Below the pieces are notes generated by a model. That model was given only the letters and a program-made list of their open reading frames with translations. It did not search any database and was not told the DNA's origin. A stretch of DNA of 64,000 nucleotides from Lachnospiraceae bacterium (GTDB taxonomy: Bacteria > Bacillota > Clostridia > Lachnospirales > Lachnospiraceae), in assembly GCA_014799465.1 (NCBI GenBank), contig JAAVHZ010000021.1:1-64000 (forward strand), in the 5' to 3' direction. The translations under genes and the position numbers were made by a program. Below are positions 1-7,715 of the stretch, in pieces (positions within the stretch are counted from its first letter, which is position 1; every line of letters begins with the position of its first letter).

Positions 1-2
1 AA

Positions 3-62
3 AAACGTTTTGTGATTAGCATGAATCCAATACAGTATTTGGAAGAAGTATTGTCTTTTTAA
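3..62 (+). CDS. C-terminal tail of an unidentified protein (cut by window start)
   Basis: One frame is open from the first bases to a TAA at 60-62 and reads KRFVISMNPIQYLEEVLSF. No start with a ribosome binding site is visible, so this is probably the end of a gene that begins upstream of the window. The tail is loosely reminiscent of the C-terminus of IS66-type transposases, but it is far too short to assign. It could also be a chance open frame. Confidence 0.25.
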   Translation, partial: KRFVISMNPIQYLEEVLSF

Positions 63-133
63 AAATTAGTAAATTGCTAAGCCGGAATGATGGAAATATT
101 CATGCGTTTGTCCTGATTTAATATTTTAACCTG

Positions 134-162
134 TTGACTATAGATAATTAAGGTTATATAAT
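134..162 (+). promoter_or_regulatory. Sigma-A promoter of the antitoxin RNA
   Basis: TTGACT at 134-139 and a perfect TATAAT at 157-162 are separated by exactly 17 bases. No open frame with a ribosome binding site follows before the hairpin at 222-266, so the product is probably a short untranslated RNA starting near 169. Confidence 0.75.
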
Positions 163-168
163 ATACCT

Positions 169-274
169 AACAAGACAACCGATAAGGAAGGTTAAAGTTT
201 CCCGTTCCGGTGAAATAAGTGTAAGTAAAGCTGCTTATCCTGCCAGAGACAAGGCGGCTTTACTTATTTTTTGT
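169..274 (+). ncRNA. Putative type I antitoxin RNA, convergent with the holin-like toxin
   Basis: A roughly 105-nt transcript is predicted from the consensus promoter at 134-162 to an intrinsic terminator. The terminator stem pairs 222-234 with 254-266 (one G-U), has a 19-base loop, and is followed by six T at 267-272. The RNA runs tail to tail into the toxin gene on the other strand and is complementary to its last codons and 3' untranslated region. This is the geometry of the txpA/RatA and bsrG/SR4 pairs of Bacillus. The exact ends are inferred. Confidence 0.6.
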
Positions 275-346
275 GTAAAAGTCTAAAACAGACATAAATA
301 CCAGTACAGTAGACAAAATTATCATAAATTCTTCATATGTACTCAT
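260..346 (-). CDS. Small hydrophobic holin-like toxin (type I toxin-antitoxin)
   Basis: This 28-residue peptide begins MSTYEEFMIILSTV, has one membrane-spanning stretch (about residues 7-20), and ends in a short charged tail DFYTKNK. The MSTYE start followed by a single helix is typical of the TxpA/BsrG holin-like toxin family, though it is shorter than the Bacillus members. A strong AAGGGGG ribosome binding site lies seven bases before the ATG at 346; the in-frame ATG at 352 is too close to it to be used. The last codons overlap the convergent RNA at 169-274, which would act as the antisense antitoxin. Overproduction is expected to depolarise the membrane, by family analogy. The toxin promoter is not obvious; a TATAAT-like box lies near 414-420 on the minus strand. 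Confidence 0.7.
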   Translation of the reverse strand: MSTYEEFMIILSTVLVFMSVLDFYTKNK

Positions 347-554
347 AAGCATGCCCCCTTCCGTAAGACTGGGAATGAGAGCTTGCCGCCCTACCGGTTG
401 CCCGGTTAAGTATATTATATTGTCAAGATGCTGAATAGTATAAGTAAATATGTATAAGTATCACATTTTGATTATATAATATCATAAGAGTATTGGGCGT
501 GCAATGCGAAATTTATGGTAATGTTGTGGAAATATATAAAAAAGAGGGAAAATA

Positions 555-1211
555 GTGAGATTTATTGTATTAATTATTATATTTTTGGTCATTGAAGAAG
601 TATTTAAAATTTTATTAGGTCTGCTGAATATAAAAGTATCATTAATAAATGTATTTAAAACAAAAGATGGAGATATACAAAAGTACGGATACTCAAAGGT
701 TCTGAAAATCCTTTTTCTGGTATTTTCATGTATTGCTATTTTGGATTGTGCAGCTTTGGTGTTTTTGTACCGAAAAGATATACCTGATATTATAAATGAA
801 ATAAGAAAAGAAGATTTCATATTATGTATGATTGTTTTATTAATGACTCTTTTTACTATTTATATTGGGTTTGCAATTTTTTTTATGGGATGCATATTGA
901 AAAAAGACGAACTTATTATAAGGAAAATGTTTGGGGTTCAAAGAATATATTATGATGAAATAAGAAAAAATGCAAAGCGGTGCAAACCGGTTCTTAGGAA
1001 GAGAAGGTTGTACATATTATCAGAACACAGGATAGTAAGGATTCCGGTTATAAGTTTGCATGAAGGTCTGGGATTTACAAATGAGCTGATGAAAAGATGC
1101 GGACTTGATGTTTTTGAGGAATGGAAATATATTGCAGTTATACATCAGGGTAGAGATATATATGAGGGACAGTATATAAAGATGAAAGAGGTTAACAGGA
1201 AGAGAAGGTGA
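555..1211 (+). CDS. Membrane protein with a PH-like C-terminal half
   Basis: A 218-residue protein with a GTG start, preceded by GAGG at 544-547. It has three hydrophobic segments (about residues 1-22, 55-73 and 92-115), followed by a soluble basic C-terminal half of alternating short strands. The arrangement of membrane helices followed by a small beta-rich domain resembles bacterial PH-like YdbT/DUF-type membrane proteins, but no motif proves it. It stands alone between the toxin-antitoxin pair and a hairpin at 1276-1306. The function is unknown. Confidence 0.6.
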   Translation: MRFIVLIIIFLVIEEVFKILLGLLNIKVSLINVFKTKDGDIQKYGYSKVLKILFLVFSCIAILDCAALVFLYRKDIPDIINEIRKEDFILCMIVLLMTLFTIYIGFAIFFMGCILKKDELIIRKMFGVQRIYYDEIRKNAKRCKPVLRKRRLYILSEHRIVRIPVISLHEGLGFTNELMKRCGLDVFEEWKYIAVIHQGRDIYEGQYIKMKEVNRKRR

Positions 1212-1275
1212 TGGTCATATAGTGGACAGCTAAATTTTGTAGAATTGTATTAGGATTTTCATATAAAAGAACACT

Positions 1276-1306
1276 GGAGAATGACGGCTTTGCAGTGTCA
1301 TTCTCC
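1276..1306. terminator. Bidirectional intrinsic terminator hairpin
   Basis: A perfect 10-bp stem (GGAGAATGAC with GTCATTCTCC) encloses an 11-base loop. It sits between the plus-strand membrane protein and the minus-strand reductase, which converge here. The T-rich tail is weak on both strands, so efficiency is uncertain. Confidence 0.55.
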
Positions 1307-1369
1307 AACGTTTTCACTTAGTTAGTTTTTCATAAATTTAAAATGATGACTTGTCTAATAGTACGGCTG

Positions 1370-1900
1370 TCATTGTAGGGACAGACCAAATTTTTTAAGT
1401 TCGTCTAATTTAGCCGCTGAGCCGTTCTCTGAACCATGTGCCGTAAACACACCCATATCTTCCAGTCCGAGATAATCGAGGAAATCCCCTTGATAGGAAA
1501 ACATTGCTCCCTCATACATATCCGAATCACCCGAACTTAAAAACATTGCAACCTTTTTCAAATTTTTCGGTTTTTTCGGATAAGCGGCGGAGTAGAATCT
1601 GTCAAGTACGCATTTAAGCTGCCCTGATATGCCATGATAATAAATCGGAGAAGCAATCACAAGCATTTCTGCTTTTTTCAGCAGCTCATAAATAATCTGC
1701 ATATCGTCTTTTTGAATACAAATACCATTTCCTTTGCTGTGGCAGTATTCGCAGGCAAGACAACCGGAGATTTTCATTTGACACACATCAGCTACATCTA
1801 CCTGATGCCCGGCAGTTTCTGCCCCTTCCTGAAATGCATTAATCATTTGTTTTGTATTGCCCTTTGAACGGGGGCTTCCGTTTAACACAACAATGTGCAT
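1370..1900 (-). CDS. Flavodoxin-fold NAD(P)H-dependent FMN oxidoreductase
   Basis: A 176-residue protein of the NADPH-dependent FMN reductase family. The N-terminal LNGSPRSKGNT is the FMN phosphate-binding loop (about residues 6-16), and SPIYYHGISG (about 83-92) is the conserved second flavin contact. A cysteine trio near residues 47-53 (CLACEYC) is common in the iron-sulfur-flavoprotein-like branch. The ribosome binding site AAGGAG precedes the ATG at 1900. It lies directly downstream of the hydrolase gene on the same strand (46-bp gap), suggesting one operon of redox and hydrolytic enzymes. The substrate is unknown. Confidence 0.85.
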   Translation of the reverse strand: MHIVVLNGSPRSKGNTKQMINAFQEGAETAGHQVDVADVCQMKISGCLACEYCHSKGNGICIQKDDMQIIYELLKKAEMLVIASPIYYHGISGQLKCVLDRFYSAAYPKKPKNLKKVAMFLSSGDSDMYEGAMFSYQGDFLDYLGLEDMGVFTAHGSENGSAAKLDELKKFGLSLQ

Positions 1901-1946
1901 ATCGGTTCTCCTTTCGAATCTGTTGAAATATCCCCAGTGTGTTTAC

Positions 1947-2936
1947 TTATTTCAGATTCTGATTAAAAAACTGTTCTATTTTATCAAATGGAATAATATC
2001 TGTTTGATCGTACAAATCAGTGTGGCTTGCTCCCGGAACAAGCAGTAATTCTTTGTTATCTGTATACTTGTTTCCGTCGGTCATAGCGGCATAGGCGTCC
2101 TTACCAAAGTAACAGGAATGTGCCTTATCTCCATGAAGCACCATGACCGCACTGCGAATTTCATTGCTGTAATGAAGAATTGGCATATTCATAAAGGACT
2201 GGCAGCCAATCACATTCCAACCACCATTGGAATTTAAGGAACGGGAATGATAACCTCTTTCTGTTTTATAGTAAGCATGGTAGTCCTGAAAATACCATGG
2301 AGCTTCTTCAGGCATGGGATCAGACACACCGCCGCCAAGAGCATATGTGCCGTTTTTATAATCCTCAAGCCGCTGTGCATTCATCGCTTTGCGTTTCTCA
2401 AAGCGGGCTTCTTCGCTGTCCTCGCTGTCAAAATATCCGTTGGCATTAATGCGGCTCATATCATACATGGTAGAAGCAACGGTTGCCTTAATACGGGTAT
2501 CGAGTGCCGCTGCATTGATTGCCATACCGCCCCAGCCACAGATTCCGATAATGCCGATTTTCTCCGGGTCAACAGTATCCTGAAGGGAAAGAAAATCCAC
2601 TGCCGCCATGAAATCCTCTGTATTAATGTCGGGAGAAGCCATATAACGAGGCTCACCGCCGCTTTCGCCTGTGAAGGACGGGTCGAATGCAATCGTCAAA
2701 AAACCTCTCTCAGCCATTGTCTGTGCATACAATCCTGCCGCCTGCTCCTTGACTGCACCAAATGGACCGCATACGGCTATAGCCGGCAATTTGCCTTCTG
2801 CGTTCTTCGGCATATACATATCTGCCGCCAAAGTGATTCCAAAACGGTTATGGAAAGTAACTTTGCTGTGATTCACTTTTTCACTTTTTGGGAAAGTTTT
2901 ATCCCATTCTTGTACTAAATTTAATTTTGCTTCCAT
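1947..2936 (-). CDS. Alpha/beta hydrolase, dienelactone-hydrolase type
   Basis: A 329-residue alpha/beta hydrolase. The nucleophile elbow reads GICGWGG, i.e. a cysteine in the GxCxG position, as in dienelactone hydrolases. The C-terminal GASHTDLYD supplies the likely catalytic histidine, and FDPSFTGESGG is a conserved surface loop of this family. AGGAGG lies nine bases before the ATG. It is the middle gene of a three-gene minus-strand operon with the small protein at 2950-3183 and the flavodoxin-like reductase. Paralogues of this type sit beside MerR- or LysR-controlled redox operons in many Firmicutes. The natural substrate cannot be read from the sequence. Confidence 0.85.
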   Translation of the reverse strand: MEAKLNLVQEWDKTFPKSEKVNHSKVTFHNRFGITLAADMYMPKNAEGKLPAIAVCGPFGAVKEQAAGLYAQTMAERGFLTIAFDPSFTGESGGEPRYMASPDINTEDFMAAVDFLSLQDTVDPEKIGIIGICGWGGMAINAAALDTRIKATVASTMYDMSRINANGYFDSEDSEEARFEKRKAMNAQRLEDYKNGTYALGGGVSDPMPEEAPWYFQDYHAYYKTERGYHSRSLNSNGGWNVIGCQSFMNMPILHYSNEIRSAVMVLHGDKAHSCYFGKDAYAAMTDGNKYTDNKELLLVPGASHTDLYDQTDIIPFDKIEQFFNQNLK

Positions 2937-2949
2937 TGTTCAATTCCTC

Positions 2950-3183
2950 CTAAATATGTTTTTTATTAATGCTGTAAACTAAAAAATCCAGACAGTCTAT
3001 CTGCTTTTGTCTGTCATGTACCGCATCCAGCAGATTAATTCTTTGTTCCCTAAGCAATGGCAATATGCAATTCCACATATTTACCTTTGCAAGCTCCATA
3101 CATGTTTCAATTAAATCTTCTCCGCACCCTGCGTCAATCAGATTTTGATGCAGGATTCCCATTGTATCTGATGCCTCTGACAT
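2950..3183 (-). CDS. Small helical protein of unknown function, first gene of the reductase operon
   Basis: A 77-residue protein predicted to be all helical, with a C-terminal amphipathic segment (LLDAVHDRQKQIDCLDFLVY) and two cysteines near residues 20 and 34. An ATG at 3183 is chosen because AGGAGG lies eight bases upstream; a GTG nine bases earlier overlaps that site. The short gap to the hydrolase gene suggests co-transcription. Similar small proteins accompany flavodoxin and aldo-keto reductase genes in Clostridia, where they look like dimerisation or regulatory partners. That role is inference. Confidence 0.65.
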   Translation of the reverse strand: MSEASDTMGILHQNLIDAGCGEDLIETCMELAKVNMWNCILPLLREQRINLLDAVHDRQKQIDCLDFLVYSINKKHI

Positions 3184-3243
3184 TCTCTGCACCTCCTATA
3201 CCTATTATTATACGAATATTTTATTCTATGTCTAATACTTATA

Positions 3244-3275
3244 ATTCATATCAAGATATTCTTAATATGAATATC
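3244..3275. promoter_or_regulatory. Nested inverted repeats, probable operator of the reductase operon
   Basis: ATTCATAT (3244-3251) pairs with ATATGAAT (3265-3272), and GATATTC (3255-3261) pairs with GAATATC (3269-3275). They lie about 60 bp upstream of the first gene of the minus-strand operon, overlapping a TTGATA box on that strand. A dimeric regulator could bind here. No regulator gene survives next to it; the divergent position holds the AbiE remnant. Confidence 0.4.
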
Positions 3276-3367
3276 TAAGCTGTGCTATACTTGATAAAAA
3301 CAACAAGGAGAAGAAAAAGCAAATTCCATATGATAGAGTTATCAGCCATGTTTAGCGGTGATACGGG

Positions 3368-3685
3368 ATGAAACATTTTGAAAATTTGTTAGCAAAGGGA
3401 TGCTTTTCAAGGGAAGAATTGATAGAAATTGTAGGCACACCAAGTGCAGCAAATCAGGTAATATATGAATATCAGAAAAAGGGACTAATAGATAAAGGAG
3501 TTAGTGATTATGATGCAATTGGATAGATTTTAAGTTCAAAATCTAAGAACTACCATGCGCTGGATTCGTTCGTGTATGAGTATGTGAATTGTGGAGGAGT
3601 GAAGGATAATCTTAAGATTGAGATTAACTATATGCTTTGTTGTCATGTGCTTCCTGTATCGAGAAGGGAAGTGAATCTGCCATGA
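3368..3685 (+). pseudogene. Decayed AbiEi-AbiEii toxin-antitoxin remnant
   Basis: One frame reads 52 codons from the ATG at 3368 (FENLLAKGCFSREELIEIVG), resembling the N-terminal winged helix of AbiEi antitoxins. After a TAG at 3524-3526 the same frame continues with ALDSFVYEY, IKIEINYMLCCHVLP and RREV, which are typical of the middle of AbiEii nucleotidyltransferase toxins. It then ends at 3683-3685. The rest of AbiEi and both ends of AbiEii are missing, so an internal deletion fused the two genes. It is surely non-functional as a toxin. Confidence 0.7.
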
Positions 3686-3771
3686 AGTAAATAAGAGTTT
3701 ACAGTGCTTTCAGTAGCACCATTGGAGAAGTGTAGAAATAAGGCATGAATATGTCAGGCAATATCATATTT

Positions 3772-4233
3772 TTAATCCTCAACAATTCTCCATTTTAATC
3801 CCTCTGCCTCTATTATCGTTAAATCTGTGTATGAAAGGTGGTCTTTGCAATTGGGATTAAAATCCTCCCATAAAGTCCAAAAGATAGAATCGTCATTTTT
3901 ACATATTTTTGCAAACATAATATCAGAAAGAAGATTATCAGCCGGATTTATAAACCGAAAATTTAATCGTTTTGTATGCGTAAACCAAAGCTCTATGCAG
4001 AATGGTTTTCTGTCTAGCCTTTGAAACGTTACTTTCAGGTCATTCATATTTCTTAAATGCCCCACAAGTTCTTCATCAACATTATTACCACTTATATAAT
4101 TCATTCCAACCAAAACTGAATCTTCAAAGAAATCATATAATTCATTTAACTGTTTTATGTCGTCAATATTGTTTACTTTTTTCCATTTCATCCAATCTTC
4201 TCCTGATAAAAAATTTCTATACCAATAATTCAT
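3772..4233 (-). CDS. Hypothetical protein, last gene of the cassette-like array
   Basis: A 153-residue soluble acidic protein without recognised motifs. It alternates helices with a beta-rich middle (KPFCIELWFTHTKRLNFRFI) and ends in KWRIVED. The size, acidity and solitary position among single-gene units are typical of immunity proteins of polymorphic toxin systems, but this is inference. The gap to the upstream gene is only 27 bp and lacks a clear copy of the inter-gene repeat seen elsewhere in the array. Confidence 0.6.
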   Translation of the reverse strand: MNYWYRNFLSGEDWMKWKKVNNIDDIKQLNELYDFFEDSVLVGMNYISGNNVDEELVGHLRNMNDLKVTFQRLDRKPFCIELWFTHTKRLNFRFINPADNLLSDIMFAKICKNDDSIFWTLWEDFNPNCKDHLSYTDLTIIEAEGLKWRIVED

Positions 4234-4260
4234 TTAATCGAAAATATATTAAACAATTTA

Positions 4261-5325
4261 TCAATTCTGATGTTCCTTTTGTGCAATTTCATACAATATA
4301 TCTGAAAATTCCTCTGATTTGGACTCTAACAAACCATGTGTAGTATCTTCCATAATATACATTTTTTTACGAGGAGCATTTACCAATTCAAAATAATCTT
4401 GTGCAATCAGATAATTGGTTTGATAATCTTTATCGCCGTTTATATTATAAAATGGCACTTGATAGTCGGTTTTGCCAAGTAATGAGAATTTGTTAAATTC
4501 ATCTGACTTTAAAAATTCAGCATATACGCTAAGATCTGAATTGATATACTTATAAAAATCTCCAAGTGAGTAGTATGGATTAAATACTTGTGCGGCAATC
4601 AAGTTATAATCTGTTCCATCAGCAAACATATCATAGCCGTATTTTTCCATTAAGGCATTTCTTGCCATATAATATTCCGTCGAAAAATCATCAATGTTCA
4701 ATTTCTCAATAAGGCGGTTGCTTTCTTCATCGTTTCCTGCCCATTTGATGGCTTCCTCCTTAAAGGCAATTTCATTTTGATAAAAGTCAACAAGTTGTCC
4801 GGTTCCAATATAACATTCGTAATATTCCGGATATTCAAGCACAAGGTTACAGCCGAAATACGTTCCCCACGAATGACCAAGCAATGTTATCTTATCATTG
4901 CCGAGATAGTCTAATAGATATTTTGTCATTTCTACGCCATCGCTCATCATTAGGTCGTATGTCAGTGTAGTATCATTCTGGTCGGAAGAATAGCTTTTTC
5001 CGCAATTTCTCTGATCCCATGTAACAACAGTGTACACATCAGACCATTTTCTTGTGAAAGCATAATCATAGATGCTTGTAGACGAACCCGGTCCGCCATG
5101 CAGATATAATAAAACGGGATTGTCCTTATCTTGTCCGTAAATACTTATCCACTGCTTTGTGCCGTTTATATCTACATACATTTCCTCGTTTATACCACCT
5201 TCGGGTGTCCTGTTATAAATCTTCTGCCCAATAAATCGAACAATTAGAAAAAGTACAATAACAGTAGCAAGTACAATAAATAACCATTTCAGTATCTTGA
5301 AAAAAACTTTCAAAAACTTTTTCAT
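4261..5325 (-). CDS. Membrane-anchored alpha/beta hydrolase, proline iminopeptidase-like
   Basis: A 354-residue protein with one N-terminal membrane helix (about residues 8-30) and an extracellular alpha/beta hydrolase domain. HGGPG (about residue 76) forms the oxyanion region, WDQRNCGKS is the strand-loop typical of prolyl iminopeptidases, and GHSWGT (about residue 147) carries the nucleophilic serine. The histidine is probably in TTHGLLE near the end. The family removes N-terminal proline or cleaves related esters; the true substrate is unknown. A copy of the array repeat (5339-5387) lies just upstream. Confidence 0.8.
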   Translation of the reverse strand: MKKFLKVFFKILKWLFIVLATVIVLFLIVRFIGQKIYNRTPEGGINEEMYVDINGTKQWISIYGQDKDNPVLLYLHGGPGSSTSIYDYAFTRKWSDVYTVVTWDQRNCGKSYSSDQNDTTLTYDLMMSDGVEMTKYLLDYLGNDKITLLGHSWGTYFGCNLVLEYPEYYECYIGTGQLVDFYQNEIAFKEEAIKWAGNDEESNRLIEKLNIDDFSTEYYMARNALMEKYGYDMFADGTDYNLIAAQVFNPYYSLGDFYKYINSDLSVYAEFLKSDEFNKFSLLGKTDYQVPFYNINGDKDYQTNYLIAQDYFELVNAPRKKMYIMEDTTHGLLESKSEEFSDILYEIAQKEHQN

Positions 5326-5338
5326 TATATACCTCCGT

Positions 5339-5387
5339 AAATACTGATTTTCCAGTATGACAACTTTAAAATTTTCACGCTGAATTT
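5339..5387. repeat. Array repeat copy (full, diverged middle)
   Basis: Left arm AAATACTGATTT and right arm CTGAATTTAAT bracket a diverged middle. The stop codon of the gene ending at 5386 is inside the right arm, and the ribosome binding site of the gene starting at 5325 follows the left arm. Confidence 0.6.
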
Positions 5388-6015
5388 AATTCTTCAGTGT
5401 GTGGGAAATAATCATTTTTAATTCATGGATTCTTTCTAATTCTAACCCTTTTGCATATTTTGAGAGGGCTGGCAGACCTGCAATCTCTCCATTTATTATT
5501 TTAAGAATGAACTCCTGAATAGAAGGATTGACAAACATTACAGCTTCTTTTAAATATGGAAAAGCCACATCATCTACTATCAGATAGCGAAAACTATAGC
5601 ATAGCCCATATTCCTGTCCATGTTCCGGGATATCGGACAAATGAGTCAAAAAAAATACTGCACCCTCTCTACCATGATATCGGATAATGCTACGGATTAC
5701 TTTTAGTGTGTCATTCATAAATGATGGTTGATAGCAATTATCGTCCAACATCTCAAGGAATTTGGAAATATCATCAAGAGAAAACATTTCCGGATGTTGT
5801 ATGAATTCTTTGCTGATTTCACCATAATCCCATAACGTCCCTATTGTATCGTTTCCATCTTCGTCAAACATGGGAACATGCTCTGTGTGAATACCATCAA
5901 AAAAATCTATTTTTTCTTCCAAAGTCATTGATTGATATGTACCCTGCTTATAATCCTTGTAATTTTCAAGGATTTTCAAATATTCTTCATATGATTCTAC
6001 AGGTTTATATGCCAT
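5386..6015 (-). CDS. Hypothetical protein (immunity-like)
   Basis: A 209-residue mainly helical protein with an acidic N-terminal part (EYLKILENYKDYKQGTYQ) and a repeat-like helical C-terminal half. Start at 6015 is chosen because AGGAGG lies nine bases upstream; the longer open frame would run through an array repeat (6049-6093). Proteins of this size and composition occur as immunity proteins beside toxin tails, but no family is recognised. Its stop codon is embedded in the array repeat at 5339-5387. Confidence 0.6.
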   Translation of the reverse strand: MAYKPVESYEEYLKILENYKDYKQGTYQSMTLEEKIDFFDGIHTEHVPMFDEDGNDTIGTLWDYGEISKEFIQHPEMFSLDDISKFLEMLDDNCYQPSFMNDTLKVIRSIIRYHGREGAVFFLTHLSDIPEHGQEYGLCYSFRYLIVDDVAFPYLKEAVMFVNPSIQEFILKIINGEIAGLPALSKYAKGLELERIHELKMIISHTLKN

Positions 6016-6048
6016 AATTTTTTTCCTCCTAATTATAAATGCCTTCAC

Positions 6049-6093
6049 AAATCCCGATTGCTGTTTGGTTTGACTCCTCAATAAACTTAATTT
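6049..6093. repeat. Array repeat copy (full)
   Basis: Left arm AAATCCCGATT and right end CAATAAACTTAATTT match the consensus. The stop codon of the gene at 6092 lies at its right edge. Its presence upstream of 6015 supports the shorter start of the following gene. Confidence 0.6.
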
Positions 6094-6469
6094 ATTTTTC
6101 TAAAACATATATAGATGTGTCTAATTTTTTATTAACCATTACCTTATAAGTTTCTTCATTTAGAACACTATCATCTATTGTACTGATACATTTTATTGTA
6201 ATAATTGTTCTTCCTTCATTTAAACCTTCAAAAACAAAATTGATATGTTCTTTATCATCATCTAAATTTTCTTTATCATTTAAAGAATAATTTTTAACAT
6301 ATTTAACAATATTTTCATCTTCAATACTTACTTGGCATTTATAATTATCTCTTGTATTTATTATCGTTGTTATTTCTAATCTTTTATTTTCTTTGTTTCT
6401 GATAAATACAACAAATATTATACTTAATATAATTAGTAAAAATGCTATAACTAGAATCTTTTTTTTCAT
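6092..6469 (-). CDS. Small secreted or membrane-anchored protein
   Basis: A 125-residue protein. Residues 1-24 (KKKILVIAFLLIILSIIFVV) form a signal anchor; the rest is a charged extracellular domain of alternating strands, compatible with a small immunoglobulin-like or bacterial Ig-like fold. No cysteine lipobox is present. It is one unit of the minus-strand array, with a half copy of the repeat (6489-6502) upstream and a full copy downstream. Function unknown. Confidence 0.6.
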   Translation of the reverse strand: MKKKILVIAFLLIILSIIFVVFIRNKENKRLEITTIINTRDNYKCQVSIEDENIVKYVKNYSLNDKENLDDDKEHINFVFEGLNEGRTIITIKCISTIDDSVLNEETYKVMVNKKLDTSIYVLEK

Positions 6470-6488
6470 CTAAATCTACTCCTTTGTA

Positions 6489-6502
6489 AATTGGAATTTA
6501 AC
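6489..6502. repeat. Array repeat, right arm only
   Basis: AAATTGGAATTTAA matches only the right arm of the repeat. It contains the stop codon of the gene ending at 6498, like the full copies. Confidence 0.45.
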
Positions 6503-6923
6503 GATTTGCTTGAAAGTTCACGAATTCTTGCACGCTTTCTTTAATGTCCTTATCAACATCTGTCCTGCCTGCAATTTCTTTCAAAATATCCATAAATTCC
6601 TCTGTATGTTCCCCAGCGTTAATACACCTGTTTAACATCCAAACTGTTGTAATGGTTGGGGTTCTTTTTACAGATGCCGCAAGAGAATTTTCATATTCCC
6701 CACCGAATTGTTCGATAAAATCCACAATCGCACCAGGATCGCCAAAATAGGCTTTGGGATGTCGCTCAAACAACTGTAATAACGGCTCAACTGCATCCGA
6801 TTTATAACCCGCATTTGTAATAGCATTTATGCTGTCATGCATTACAAGTGTATCCACCTCATCATATTCATCAATAGATTCCTCAATCTTTGCAATCTCC
6901 TGTTCTAAAATTTCCATATCCAT
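6498..6923 (-). CDS. Immunity-like HEAT-type helical protein
   Basis: A 141-residue all-helical acidic protein. The stretch GDPGAIVDFIEQFGGEYENS followed by SVKRTPTITTVWMLNRCINA is a pattern seen in the Imm30-like immunity proteins of contact-dependent and polymorphic toxin systems. No toxin gene is next to it, so it would be an orphan immunity gene protecting against toxins of competitors. Assignment rests on memory of the pattern, not on a search. A near-perfect array repeat lies upstream (6935-6980). Confidence 0.6.
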   Translation of the reverse strand: MDMEILEQEIAKIEESIDEYDEVDTLVMHDSINAITNAGYKSDAVEPLLQLFERHPKAYFGDPGAIVDFIEQFGGEYENSLAASVKRTPTITTVWMLNRCINAGEHTEEFMDILKEIAGRTDVDKDIKESVQEFVNFQANR

Positions 6924-6934
6924 TCATCCTCCAT

Positions 6935-6980
6935 AAATTCTGATTTTTCTCTTTATTCAACTTTTCAATAAGCTGGAATT
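6935..6980. repeat. Array repeat copy (full, near consensus)
   Basis: Left arm AAATTCTGATTT, middle identical to the copy at 9687-9734, right arm GCTGGAATTA. It lies between the XRE gene's 3' flank and the ribosome binding site of the immunity-like gene at 6923. Confidence 0.75.
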
Positions 6981-6989
6981 ATCTAGAGA

Positions 6990-7022
6990 TAAAGGGGCGA
7001 GATAAGTCGCCCATCCTTATCG
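6990..7022 (-). terminator. Possible terminator of the XRE regulator gene
   Basis: On the minus strand GGGCGA pairs with TCGCCC around a six-base loop, followed by a modest T-rich stretch (CCTTTATC). It lies about 60 bp after the stop of the gene at 7079. Confidence 0.45.
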
Positions 7023-7078
7023 TTACAAATAGTTACAAAGAAAAAATATCAATTTTCTTAATAAGAAGTCATCGTTAT

Positions 7079-7510
7079 CTATTTTATATCCAAATATCTT
7101 TTAAGTAGTAATGCTATTGGGAAAACCAACACAATTGCACAAAAAGCATTCAGTATTGCAGCTGTATTATAGCCGTTACATATATTACAAATACAAGATA
7201 TTATCCAGCAAACTATTGCAATTGAAAAACCAATAATCCCTATTAGACATCCCCATTTATTTTCATTTCTTTGTTTAACAGCCTGTTCTTCAATAGCAGA
7301 AGTTTGTTCGTTATTATTTCCAAGAACTAATTCATCTATCGTAATATTCATTATTCGACTAAGTTGAATCAAGTTGTCAATATCAGGAACCCCCTTATCG
7401 CTTTCCCATTTTGTGATTGCCTGACGAGAAACATTCATTTTTTCAGCTAAGTCTTCCTGCGACATTCTGTTATTAGTTCGGTATTCCTTAATTCTTTCTC
7501 CTAATGTCAT
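7079..7510 (-). CDS. XRE-family regulator with C-terminal membrane helices
   Basis: A 143-residue protein. Residues 1-60 are a clear Cro/C1-type helix-turn-helix (SQEDLAEKMNVSRQAITKWE, with PDIDNLIQLSRI). Residues 80-140 hold two hydrophobic helices. Membrane-bound XRE regulators of this layout are common in Firmicutes and often respond to envelope stress or pair with a small membrane protein. Here it is a solitary unit of the array. Ribosome binding site AGGAGGAAT precedes the ATG. Target genes are unknown. Confidence 0.8.
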   Translation of the reverse strand: MTLGERIKEYRTNNRMSQEDLAEKMNVSRQAITKWESDKGVPDIDNLIQLSRIMNITIDELVLGNNNEQTSAIEEQAVKQRNENKWGCLIGIIGFSIAIVCWIISCICNICNGYNTAAILNAFCAIVLVFPIALLLKRYLDIK

Positions 7511-7623
7511 ATATTTATTCCTCCTAAAATAATTGTTAGGTACAGCGTAAATATTATTTCAAAAATCAGCAAGCATACAGTGTTTACACTTGTGCTACGT
7601 ATCGTAGCAGCTATTGGAAGCCC

Positions 7624-7640
7624 TAAAAATCGGAATTTAG
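7624..7640. repeat. Array repeat, right arm only
   Basis: AAATCGGAATTTAG matches the right arm; the left half is not recognisable in the 110 bp toward the XRE gene. The downstream gene ends 75 bp away instead of at the arm. Confidence 0.35.
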
Positions 7641-7715
7641 TTAATTGAATGTCCTGCTCAAAATAGTTGTTCCTTCAAATAGATAACTCTCAACAAAACG
7701 AGTATTTATTTAAAC

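Noticed and set aside
2247-2918. 223-codon open frame on the plus strand opposite the hydrolase
   Set aside because: It is the antisense shadow of a well-supported hydrolase gene, has no ribosome binding site and a composition unlike a real protein.
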